Part shown: one piece after another, positions 48,920-56,638 of the stretch
Position numbering within the stretch: the first letter of the stretch is position 1
How the letters are laid out: each line of letters begins with the position of its first letter
Assembly: GCF_030409715.1 (NCBI RefSeq)
Contig: NZ_JAUFQI010000001.1
Span: 1,295,001 to 1,359,000 of the forward strand
Length of the DNA: 64,000 nucleotides
DNA from: Reinekea marina
GTDB lineage: Bacteria; Pseudomonadota; Gammaproteobacteria; Pseudomonadales; Natronospirillaceae
Reading direction: 5' to 3'
Made by a program: the position numbers and the translations under genes
The notes under the pieces: generated by a model
What the model saw: only the letters and a program-made list of their open reading frames with translations
What the model was told of the DNA's origin: nothing
The model's database searches: none

Positions 48920-49690
48920 TTAGTAGCCGCTTTTGCTAGATGATGATTGATGGCCGAGAGTTTCTAATAGGCTGCCCAGTAGGCTACTGGCACCAAAACG
49001 GAATGTTTGAGTGGTAGCCCAAGCATCTCCCATGATTGAAGCCGCTAAATTTAGGTACTCAGCTGCGTCTTCAGCGCTTCGTACACCGCCAGCGGCTTTA
49101 AATCCGACCGGCTTTTGGCTGTCTTTGATGGCTTGAATCATAATGCTAGCCGCTTCTAAGGTGGCATTAACGGCTACTTTACCAGTACTGGTTTTAATGA
49201 AGTCAGCACCGGCATTAATTGAAATTTCAGATGCACTTTTAATCAATGCATCTGTTTTAAGTTCACCTGATTCAATGATGACTTTTAACTGAACAGCGTC
49301 GCCACAGGCGGCTTTACATTGCTTAACTAACTCATAGCCTACTTCGGTGTTCCCTGCTATTAATGCGCGGTAAGGGAAAACAACATCGACTTCATCGGCA
49401 CCATCTTTAACGGCTTGAATTGTTTCATTTACGGCGCGCTCGATATTGTCGCTACCATCCGGGAAGTTGGTAACAGTCGCAATTTTAACTTGATCTAATT
49501 CTAAGGCCGTTAGCTGTGATTTAGCCGTTTTTATAAATTTCGGATAAACGCAGACTGCAGCTGGGTGCCCTTCAGGTGTTTTCGCTTGTTGGCATAAAGC
49601 TTCAATAACGGCATCGGTATCGTTGTCGTTAAGCGAAGTAAGATCCATTAGGGATAAGGCTTTGCGGGCAGATTCTTGAAGCTGAGTCAT
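48920..49690 (-). CDS. deoC: Deoxyribose-phosphate aldolase
   Basis: Cleaves deoxyribose-5-phosphate to acetaldehyde and glyceraldehyde-3-phosphate. From the ATG at 49690 it has 256 residues, close to E. coli DeoC (259). Catalytic residues: Asp101 in [10 protein letters not shown], the Schiff-base Lys166 in [11 protein letters not shown] and a later lysine in [10 protein letters not shown]. Longer frames upstream run toward the CheX gene and are not homologous. It starts 59 bases after the CheX-like gene. Confidence 0.96.
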   Translation of the reverse strand: MTQLQESARKALSLMDLTSLNDNDTDAVIEALCQQAKTPEGHPAAVCVYPKFIKTAKSQLTALELDQVKIATVTNFPDGSDNIERAVNETIQAVKDGADEVDVVFPYRALIAGNTEVGYELVKQCKAACGDAVQLKVIIESGELKTDALIKSASEISINAGADFIKTSTGKVAVNATLEAASIMIQAIKDSQKPVGFKAAGGVRSAEDAAEYLNLAASIMGDAWATTQTFRFGASSLLGSLLETLGHQSSSSKSGY

Positions 49691-49749
49691 TATTGTTGTC
49701 CGTTTGGTCAAATAAATAAGGCTTATTCTAGGCTTAAATGACCCTGAAC

Positions 49750-50214
49750 TCAACGGTTCAAGCAGACTTCGATGAAAATTTCACCCTTTTCAAATGTAAA
49801 CGGTAAAACAACAACGGGTTTATTGTCTAAATGCTCTACTTTATGCCCTTCGCCTTTTATAATACTGGGTGTGGCTAAGTCGAATTCAAGCCCTTGCTCA
49901 CTAAGTCGGCGTTTTGCACCGCCACATACCATGTTGGTGATTTCTCCGACTAAGTCGTAAGCCGAATCATCTAATTGCTCTAATGGCTCCCCGAGCATTT
50001 TTTGGTAGATATCCAAAAGAACGTCTTCAGTAAAGGTGATTGATAAAGACCCATTGTTACTTGAACTATTTAATAAAATATAGCCGCTAACAACCCCTTG
50101 AGCATCGTCTCCGACCTTAATTGATGGCTTACCTATTTCACCCGTCAGTTGAGCCATACTTTCAGTCACTTCTAAAAGGGCTTCTACAAATGGGTTAATT
50201 AATTTAACGTCCAT
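49750..50214 (-). CDS. CheX-like chemotaxis phosphatase domain protein
   Basis: A 154-residue single-domain protein of the CheC/CheX/FliY type. The dephosphorylation motif E-x2-N is present as Glu91-Asn94 in [15 protein letters not shown]. CheX enzymes dephosphorylate CheY-P-like receivers. The ATG at 50214 ([16 protein letters not shown]) is chosen over GTG at 50223 from the family N terminus. No chemotaxis gene is nearby; instead it is directly upstream of deoC-deoA-deoB on the same strand. Confidence 0.87.
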   Translation of the reverse strand: MDVKLINPFVEALLEVTESMAQLTGEIGKPSIKVGDDAQGVVSGYILLNSSSNNGSLSITFTEDVLLDIYQKMLGEPLEQLDDSAYDLVGEITNMVCGGAKRRLSEQGLEFDLATPSIIKGEGHKVEHLDNKPVVVLPFTFEKGEIFIEVCLNR

Positions 50215-50295
50215 AATACTCACGAATTTATATACTACTGCTAAAGTTAGTAGATATCTGGCAGAATGCAGCTTTATATTTATATTTTTTTTGAT

Positions 50296-50318
50296 TGAGC
50301 AATTATTGCTCTTTTTTC
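50296..50318 (+). terminator. Terminator-like hairpin in the 5' region of the histidine-kinase-like gene
   Basis: GAGCAAT/ATTGCTC, essentially a perfect palindrome, followed by six T residues, lies 2 bases upstream of the GGAG of the 50333 gene. No plus-strand gene lies upstream, so it would act on that gene's own leader (attenuation) or catch stray transcription. Confidence 0.55.
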
Positions 50319-50332
50319 TGGAGAGTGTACGA

Positions 50333-51322
50333 GTGACAAAAGCATCTCGTTTGAAGCAATTTTTAGTAATTATGTTGGTGGCTTGGCTGGCTTTAGGTTT
50401 AGTTTCAATCTGGCTGTTTTATAACCAAGTTGAGGTGTGGAAGCTAGTCACGATACTGTCCCTATTAGTTGTATCTGTTGGCGCGAGCTTGGCAACTTTG
50501 AATCAGTCCCAAATCGAGTTAGCTGAAACAAATAAAGCCCATAGTGCTACTAAGCGGCAAGTGCAAGAAGCTCGGTTGAAAATTGATCGTTACGAGTATG
50601 ATTCAAAAAAATCAGGTGAATTGAGACGCATTGTTTTAAATTCAACCCAAGAAAAGGATCACGCCTTGCAAAACATGGCGAATGCCTTGGATCATGCCAT
50701 GGATGAGTTGATAGAAATTTCTCATCAGTCAAGTGATGATTTAAATCAACAAGTAGAGTTTCGAGCGAAAGGGATGAAACAGTATGCTTTTGATTTAAAA
50801 TCTTTAGCGAAATTAGAGTTGAAATCTGAAATTCCACAACTCCATGAAATGAATTTTATTGAGCAAATAGGTCCATTGGTTGACGATTGGAATGCATTTG
50901 GCAAAGGCCATAAAGTTTCCGTGAAGTTAGATAACCCAGAAGATCATATGCCTATAATGGCCGATGAACTCTGGTTAGAAAATTTATTATCGCGGGTAGC
51001 ACGCGCACTGATCAGAATGAACCACGATACAAAACTTACGGTGCATTTAATTGGCTATTTGGATGCAGATATTGGCGATGCTTTACGGATAACATTTGCA
51101 ATAGATGGGCGCGTACTTTCTGAAGAGCAATTAAAGCGAGTATTAACGGAATATGTGGCTATTCTAGAAAATGGACAAGATGTTGGCCCTGGCCTTACGT
51201 TTGTGGTTGCTCGGCGCATGGCGCAGCTACTTAATGGGCAATTAGATATTAACGCATCTGATCAAGGTACAGAGGTGTTAATAATTATTCCTAGAAATCC
51301 TTTTGAACAAAATTATGAGTAA
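50333..51322 (+). CDS. Degenerate histidine-kinase-like membrane protein
   Basis: The 329-residue protein has two membrane helices (about 10-30, 36-57), a coiled coil (58-110), a helical region where a DHp domain would be (about 105-165) and a C-terminal HATPase-like fold (about 175-325). The phospho-acceptor HE-x-R-TP motif is missing. The N-box reads DELWLENLLSRVARALI without the expected Asn, but a G2-like GPGLTFVVARRMAQLLNG is kept. It is probably a signalling protein that no longer transfers phosphate. I use the GTG at 50333 (GGAG upstream); a TTG at 50291 would place the hairpin inside the gene. Confidence 0.72.
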   Translation: MTKASRLKQFLVIMLVAWLALGLVSIWLFYNQVEVWKLVTILSLLVVSVGASLATLNQSQIELAETNKAHSATKRQVQEARLKIDRYEYDSKKSGELRRIVLNSTQEKDHALQNMANALDHAMDELIEISHQSSDDLNQQVEFRAKGMKQYAFDLKSLAKLELKSEIPQLHEMNFIEQIGPLVDDWNAFGKGHKVSVKLDNPEDHMPIMADELWLENLLSRVARALIRMNHDTKLTVHLIGYLDADIGDALRITFAIDGRVLSEEQLKRVLTEYVAILENGQDVGPGLTFVVARRMAQLLNGQLDINASDQGTEVLIIIPRNPFEQNYE

Positions 51323-51325
51323 AAA

Positions 51326-51350
51326 AACGGCGCATAATGCGCCGTTTTTT
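51326..51350. terminator. Bidirectional intrinsic terminator
   Basis: Perfect 8-bp stem ACGGCGCA/TGCGCCGT (51327-51334, 51338-51345) with A-run before and T-run after. It serves both the plus-strand kinase-like gene and the convergent M16 protease gene. Confidence 0.92.
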
Positions 51351-51361
51351 ATTGCTGTCTA

Positions 51362-54271
51362 TTATTGATTGTTAAAGGTCGGTGTAACCCAAGAAACATC
51401 TTCTGGCCACTGCTTAGGTTTTTCTAAAGGATACAAGCCGACAATACTTTCCATATGGTCTTTGTAATCTGCTTTCATATCTTTTCCTATTTGGTGCAGT
51501 GATAAACTACGTACGTTGTCCGCCAATACACGATTCTCATAGAATCGTTTAAATCCATCTAAGCTGATCTGATCAACTTCGTGGGCTATGCGACGGTAGC
51601 TGTTAAAGTTGTAGTTTTCATCTTGAATGTTATTCCAATAACGACTGCTTAACTGATATAAGTTCTTATCGTCTTCGAGCAAATTAGTTTTTAAACCTTC
51701 TTTAAAAATATTAAATTCTTCATCACTCAACGATTGCAGTGTTTGCCGGTAACGGCTTAAGAAACGATCTGAGTAAAGCTGCAACAGAGCAGGGTCTGTA
51801 CTTGGTGATTGGATATATAACACCATGCCAGGATGACCATCAAGCGGATAGGGTCGTGCCATAACAATATAACCAAGCTGCTCTTTTGTTCTTAGTTCGG
51901 TAAAATAGGGCGCGCTGATCATATCAGCTAGTAGCGCATATAATGCTCGCTCTCTAAGAGAGGCGTTTTCACCTTGGTAATATTGTAAAAAAGCTGAGTC
52001 AGAGTGATCTATAAATATAGAATCGACAAAGGTACGGGTAGGTATCTTTGCTAACTGCCGGCTGACGTTGGCGGAACCCTGTTGTGGGATGATAGAGTTA
52101 ATTCGATTCGTCCAACGAATAGCATCGTCTTTAACTAAATTGCCGTGAATGAGCACATTGAGTTTGCTTGATGTTAACCATTGAACGCGTGATTCTTCCA
52201 GCTGAGCTTTAGTAAGTTGTTGCACGGCTTCGAGCTTTGCCTCAACAGAAAATGTATTGCTGATTAGCCATTCGTTAAATCGCCGCACCACTTGGCTAAT
52301 CACGGGTTCTTCATCTGCATTTCTTAAATTACGTAAAAATTCTTCGCGTTTTACCGCCAAACGATCTGCATTAATTTCATGCTCCGCAAGTTCTAATAAA
52401 AGGGTGTCGAGCAGCAGTTGAAGTTTATCTTGATAACCATACAGGCGAATAAGGAGGCCATTATCCACTAAGCTAATGCCATACCCGGAACCTGCCAAAC
52501 TCGCTTCATAGCGAACTTCATTAAGCGCATCATTGATGAGCATTAAGTATAGTGATGTTGCTGAACTATTTAACGCTGACTGGTTAGCGAAATCGGTTTC
52601 GAGCAGAATGTGAACATCCACCTTGGGTGTTTTAAACTTATCATCTTGTTCAAACCAAACGGTGATATTCTCTTCTGTAATTACTCGCTGCGGGTTGGCT
52701 GAAAACAAACCAGATTCTTCATGCTCTAACGGATAAACCGTTAATTGAGATGGTATAAATGGGTTAGGTGTAGGTAACGCTAAGTTGGTCTCTAGCGTGG
52801 GTGAACGCCAATTAGCGAGTAAATTGCCCGGTAGGTCACTAACGCCATAGGGGGTTTGGTAATATTGACTCAACTTTGTAGTCTTTGCGCTTGGATGCGT
52901 CAGCACAATCAATGCATTATCAGGTTTGAGCTTTTTTAATACGGCTTTAATTTGATCGGGATTAAAGCTTTCCATGCGAAATGGACCTGAAAGTAATTTT
53001 TCCATTGGGTAGTAACGTAAACGCTCCGCAAGCACGGTTGCAGTTTGGCCAGCTGAAACTTTTTCAGAAAATTGGAACCCAATTTCATTGATTTGTTGTT
53101 GTTCATCAAATATCCATTGCTGAATACCCTGGTTAGATATTAGCTCTATTTGAGCAAATAATAGCTCACCAATAGCCTCCCAGTTTTCAACACCTTCGGG
53201 AGTGAGATCAATAGTTACGTTAAAGGTAGTATTTGATTCCGTTAATCCGTAAGAGCCGGCGGAAAGTTGCTCTGCCCATCCCTTGCTCTTCAACTCAGAT
53301 AATAAAGACCCAGTTGATTCATGCCCAAGCAGGTGGGCAACGTAGTTTTCTGGTCGGTTTGCTATCGATTTGGCGGTGCCTTCTATTGGAAATCTAAAGT
53401 TTAGTTGGCGAAGTTCACTGCGGGGTTCAACCTCTAGTAACAACGGCAACTGGCTGGGAGAAAGAAGGGCTTGATCATAAATCGGGGCATTACTGTCTAT
53501 GTCTCGAATGCCGCTAAAATTTTCCGTTACCCAGGTTTCAAGTTGATCCATCGATTGTGGCGCGTAAATCGCTAAAGCCATACGCGAGGAAACATAATGC
53601 TCTTTGTAAAATTGTTTCAGCCTGTCACTCATGTTATCAGTTGCTAATGTATCTAATGTACCAACGCTGAGCATGGCAGCAGGATGATTCGGGTTGACCA
53701 CTTCGCGGATAGCATCTTCAATGCGTCGGCCGTCATTTTGTAGGCTCGCGCTATATTCTGAGTGAACAGCATTTCTTTCTCTGTCGGAGTAAACAGGGTC
53801 AAATAATGGTGCAATAAAAAATTGTGCAAAGCGGTCGAGTGCTTCAGGTAATGCCGGCGCGTTAATATCAAAATGGTACAGAGTGTTTTCCGAACTGGTA
53901 TAGGCATTGTCGCTGCCACCGTTCTTTTCAATAAATTGTTGGTAGGCATCGGCTTCGGGGTATTTTTCGGTACCGAGAAATAACATGTGTTCTAAAAAGT
54001 GAGCTAGGCCCTGCTTGTCTTTAGGGTTTGCCCATGAGCCGACAAATACGTTCATCGCAGCGGCCGCTTTTTCGGCGCTGGGGTCTGATACTAAAACAAC
54101 TTTAAGACCATTTTTTAACGTCAATGCTTTAAAGTGGCGAGTTTCAGCATCGCTAACAATGATGTTTGAGGGGTTTTCCCCTGTTTCCTTCGGCTTAAGC
54201 CACCAAATACCGGTGACGACTAACACAACCACAATCAGCACGCTGAGGGCGATAAGAACGCCTTTTTTCAT
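51362..54271 (-). CDS. M16 family metallopeptidase (insulinase/pitrilysin-like)
   Basis: A 969-residue M16 protease anchored by an N-terminal helix (about 4-24), so periplasmic. The inverted zinc motif HFLEH occurs in QGLAHFLEHMLFLGTEKYPEAD, with a distal Glu in the following NERNAVHSEY region. The length and three further M16-like domains match pitrilysin/insulysin rather than short M16B peptidases. The ATG at 54271 (MKKGVLIALSV) follows AAGGGG; the frame from 54325 adds 18 unlikely residues. Substrates are probably peptides or small proteins. Confidence 0.93.
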   Translation of the reverse strand: MKKGVLIALSVLIVVVLVVTGIWWLKPKETGENPSNIIVSDAETRHFKALTLKNGLKVVLVSDPSAEKAAAAMNVFVGSWANPKDKQGLAHFLEHMLFLGTEKYPEADAYQQFIEKNGGSDNAYTSSENTLYHFDINAPALPEALDRFAQFFIAPLFDPVYSDRERNAVHSEYSASLQNDGRRIEDAIREVVNPNHPAAMLSVGTLDTLATDNMSDRLKQFYKEHYVSSRMALAIYAPQSMDQLETWVTENFSGIRDIDSNAPIYDQALLSPSQLPLLLEVEPRSELRQLNFRFPIEGTAKSIANRPENYVAHLLGHESTGSLLSELKSKGWAEQLSAGSYGLTESNTTFNVTIDLTPEGVENWEAIGELLFAQIELISNQGIQQWIFDEQQQINEIGFQFSEKVSAGQTATVLAERLRYYPMEKLLSGPFRMESFNPDQIKAVLKKLKPDNALIVLTHPSAKTTKLSQYYQTPYGVSDLPGNLLANWRSPTLETNLALPTPNPFIPSQLTVYPLEHEESGLFSANPQRVITEENITVWFEQDDKFKTPKVDVHILLETDFANQSALNSSATSLYLMLINDALNEVRYEASLAGSGYGISLVDNGLLIRLYGYQDKLQLLLDTLLLELAEHEINADRLAVKREEFLRNLRNADEEPVISQVVRRFNEWLISNTFSVEAKLEAVQQLTKAQLEESRVQWLTSSKLNVLIHGNLVKDDAIRWTNRINSIIPQQGSANVSRQLAKIPTRTFVDSIFIDHSDSAFLQYYQGENASLRERALYALLADMISAPYFTELRTKEQLGYIVMARPYPLDGHPGMVLYIQSPSTDPALLQLYSDRFLSRYRQTLQSLSDEEFNIFKEGLKTNLLEDDKNLYQLSSRYWNNIQDENYNFNSYRRIAHEVDQISLDGFKRFYENRVLADNVRSLSLHQIGKDMKADYKDHMESIVGLYPLEKPKQWPEDVSWVTPTFNNQ

Positions 54272-54425
54272 TAGAAACCCCTTAAAAATAATCCAGACTG
54301 AATCGTCGGAGAATAAAAGAGTCATTTTAACGAGGCCAGCTCTAGAGCGCTAGTCGGAATAATTGGAGATTTACCGATTTAGCCGCATAATAGGGTCTTT
54401 TGAATTTAAATGAGGGTGAGGTCAC

Positions 54426-55283
54426 ATGCAGAGTCACGTTGTAGACGTAACGCAGGAAAATTTCCAACACATTATGTTTGAAGAATCTAAGCAGAGACTT
54501 GTGTTGCTTGATTTCTGGGCAGACTGGTGTGCACCTTGCAAAGCTTTAGGACCCATTCTTGAAAAATTGGCGGCAGAATACGATGGCCAGCTGCTGTTAG
54601 CTAAAGTAAATGCCGATGAACAACAGGCAATAACAGCAAATTTTGGCGTTCAAAGCTTACCAACCGTAGCACTCATTAAAGATGGACAGCCCGTTGATGC
54701 GTTTCAAGGTGCCGAGCCAGAAAGTGTTATCCGTGAAAAGATAGCGCCTTTTTTACCCAGTGAATGGCAATTAAAAGCGCAAGCAGCCCAGCAGCTGATG
54801 GAACAGCAGGATTTCCAGAAGGCTCTGCCTCTGCTGTTAGAAGCTTATACATTAAGTGAGGAAGTTTTCGAGGTCGCCATTCTGATTGCGGAATGTTATG
54901 TATCTTTGAAACGCTGGTCAGAAGCTGAAGCTGTTTTATCTGAAGCTAGTTTAGAGCAAAAACTTCATCCAAGTTATGAGCCAATTATGGCCAAAATTGA
55001 ATTGATGAAAGAGGCCGCTGACACCCCTGAATTACGCGAATTACAAGCTAAGCTGGAAACAGACCCAGAAAACACCGAGCTCAAATATGAGCTGGGCGTT
55101 CAATACAGTCAGGTCGAACGGGTTGAAGAAGCGTTAGAGTTGTTGTTAGACGTATTAAAGGCGGATATAAACTACCTTGACGGCGGCGCTAAGAAAATAT
55201 TCTTAGATGTGATCAGTGGATTACCAGCGGGAGATGCGTTAGCCGCACGTTACCAGCGAAAATTATTTACTTTGCTATACTGA
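54426..55283 (+). CDS. cnoX: Thioredoxin-like co-chaperone CnoX/YbbN
   Basis: A 285-residue protein: a thioredoxin fold (about 5-110) with active-site WCAPCK (Cys35, Cys38), then TPR-like helices (about 118-285) as in CnoX/YbbN, which protects unfolded proteins under oxidative stress and passes them to GroEL. E. coli CnoX lacks the first cysteine; here both are present, so a redox activity is possible. The ATG at 54426 is preceded by GAGGTC. It is followed by the HD-GYP gene. Confidence 0.9.
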   Translation: MQSHVVDVTQENFQHIMFEESKQRLVLLDFWADWCAPCKALGPILEKLAAEYDGQLLLAKVNADEQQAITANFGVQSLPTVALIKDGQPVDAFQGAEPESVIREKIAPFLPSEWQLKAQAAQQLMEQQDFQKALPLLLEAYTLSEEVFEVAILIAECYVSLKRWSEAEAVLSEASLEQKLHPSYEPIMAKIELMKEAADTPELRELQAKLETDPENTELKYELGVQYSQVERVEEALELLLDVLKADINYLDGGAKKIFLDVISGLPAGDALAARYQRKLFTLLY

Positions 55284-55339
55284 GTATATTCATCTTTTAC
55301 TGTTCAAATACCAAGCAGCCGCTTTGAGGTTCTACACGT

Positions 55340-56608
55340 ATGAAGCACCTTCAATATCATGATGTTCCAATCTCAGTCTCAGATTTAGAAATTGGAATGA
55401 ATATTGTTAGCCTGGATCGCCCTTGGAAAGAAACAAACTTCTTACTTCAAGGGTTTATCATTAAATCCCAAGAAGAAATCTATCAGCTGCAAGCCCAATG
55501 TGAACAAGTATTTGTGCAAGTAAAGATGGAAGAAGTAGAAGCCTTTAAACGTATGTTGGCGGCGAAACCCAAAAACAGAAACGGAAAAACACGTAGACCA
55601 GGTGTTGATGGGCCAGTAACCGATATTCCTGTTGCCTATAAAGATCAGGTGCCATTCGAAAAGGCCGTTGACTCTGCTCGAGTTACCTTTGATTCGGCAA
55701 GGTCTATGGCCAATACCGTGATAGATGGCCTGCGATTCAGCCGAAACATTAACATGGACGAATGCCGCCAGGCTGTCGAAGAGATTGTTGACAGCGTGTT
55801 ATCCAATAAAGACGCGTTGCGGTTTTTAAGTCAAATAAAAAGTAAAGATAACTACACGGCTGAGCACAGTATGAATGTGTGTATATTGTGTGCAACCTTT
55901 GCTAGGCATTTAGGGTTACTCGATTTCGAGATTAAAACAGTGGCACTGTGTGGTTTGTTACACGACGTAGGCAAATCAAAGATTCCTATTGAAGTGCTCA
56001 ACAAGCCCGATCGATTCAATGCGGGTGAAGCCAGGATGATGGCCCAGCACACAACTTTTGGGCGTAACATATTAATGTCGATGGGAGGTAACCATCGGCA
56101 TGCAGTAGAAGTAGCGCACTCTCATCATGAGCGCATCGATGGAAAAGGTTATCCAAGAGGTTTAGACGGAGATACCATTCCATATTACGCTAAGTTGGTT
56201 TCTATCGTAGATGCGTACGATGCGATGACCAGTGACCGAGTGTACGGAACCCCTAAATCATCTGAGTTTGCGCTCGATATTTTATTAAAAAATATGGGTA
56301 CTCAGTTTGACGAAGCACTGACAAAAGAGTTTGTAAAGTGCATCGGCGTATACCCAGTGGGTTGCTTAGTAGAGCTTAAATCTGGTGAGGTAGCCGTGGT
56401 GATTGGGGCAAATGAACTAGACCCTTCTAGCAGTAAAATTCTAATAGTCAGTGATGAGAAAAAACAGCCGACACCATTTGAACGAGTAGTAAATTTGGCG
56501 AGTAAAAACCCTGAAGGGTTTACCATTTTAAAAGAATTGGCGAACGGTTCTTTTGGGTTTGATGTGAAGTCTTATATTAAAAAGGAATTTGCACTTTACA
56601 ATCGGTAA
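55340..56608 (+). CDS. HD-GYP domain c-di-GMP phosphodiesterase (DUF3391 N-terminal domain)
   Basis: The 422-residue cytoplasmic protein has an N-terminal DUF3391 domain (about 1-130) and an HD-GYP domain (about 150-370). The catalytic motifs LLHDVGKSKIP (about residue 207) and HHERIDGKGYPRGL (about 263) are intact, so hydrolysis of cyclic di-GMP is expected. The stop codon lies within the 5' arm of the terminator. No sensor domain or membrane helix is seen. Confidence 0.94.
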   Translation: MKHLQYHDVPISVSDLEIGMNIVSLDRPWKETNFLLQGFIIKSQEEIYQLQAQCEQVFVQVKMEEVEAFKRMLAAKPKNRNGKTRRPGVDGPVTDIPVAYKDQVPFEKAVDSARVTFDSARSMANTVIDGLRFSRNINMDECRQAVEEIVDSVLSNKDALRFLSQIKSKDNYTAEHSMNVCILCATFARHLGLLDFEIKTVALCGLLHDVGKSKIPIEVLNKPDRFNAGEARMMAQHTTFGRNILMSMGGNHRHAVEVAHSHHERIDGKGYPRGLDGDTIPYYAKLVSIVDAYDAMTSDRVYGTPKSSEFALDILLKNMGTQFDEALTKEFVKCIGVYPVGCLVELKSGEVAVVIGANELDPSSSKILIVSDEKKQPTPFERVVNLASKNPEGFTILKELANGSFGFDVKSYIKKEFALYNR

Positions 56609-56630
56609 GCGTAACCGCTCACCGATTTTT
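56600..56630 (+). terminator. Intrinsic terminator overlapping the HD-GYP stop codon
   Basis: A 12-bp stem with one A-C mismatch (56600-56611, 56616-56627), loop TAAC, followed by TTT. The stop codon of the HD-GYP gene (56606-56608) sits inside the 5' arm. It ends the plus-strand transcript 9 bases before the convergent uvrA stop. Confidence 0.85.
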
Positions 56631-56638
56631 AAAGCTAC

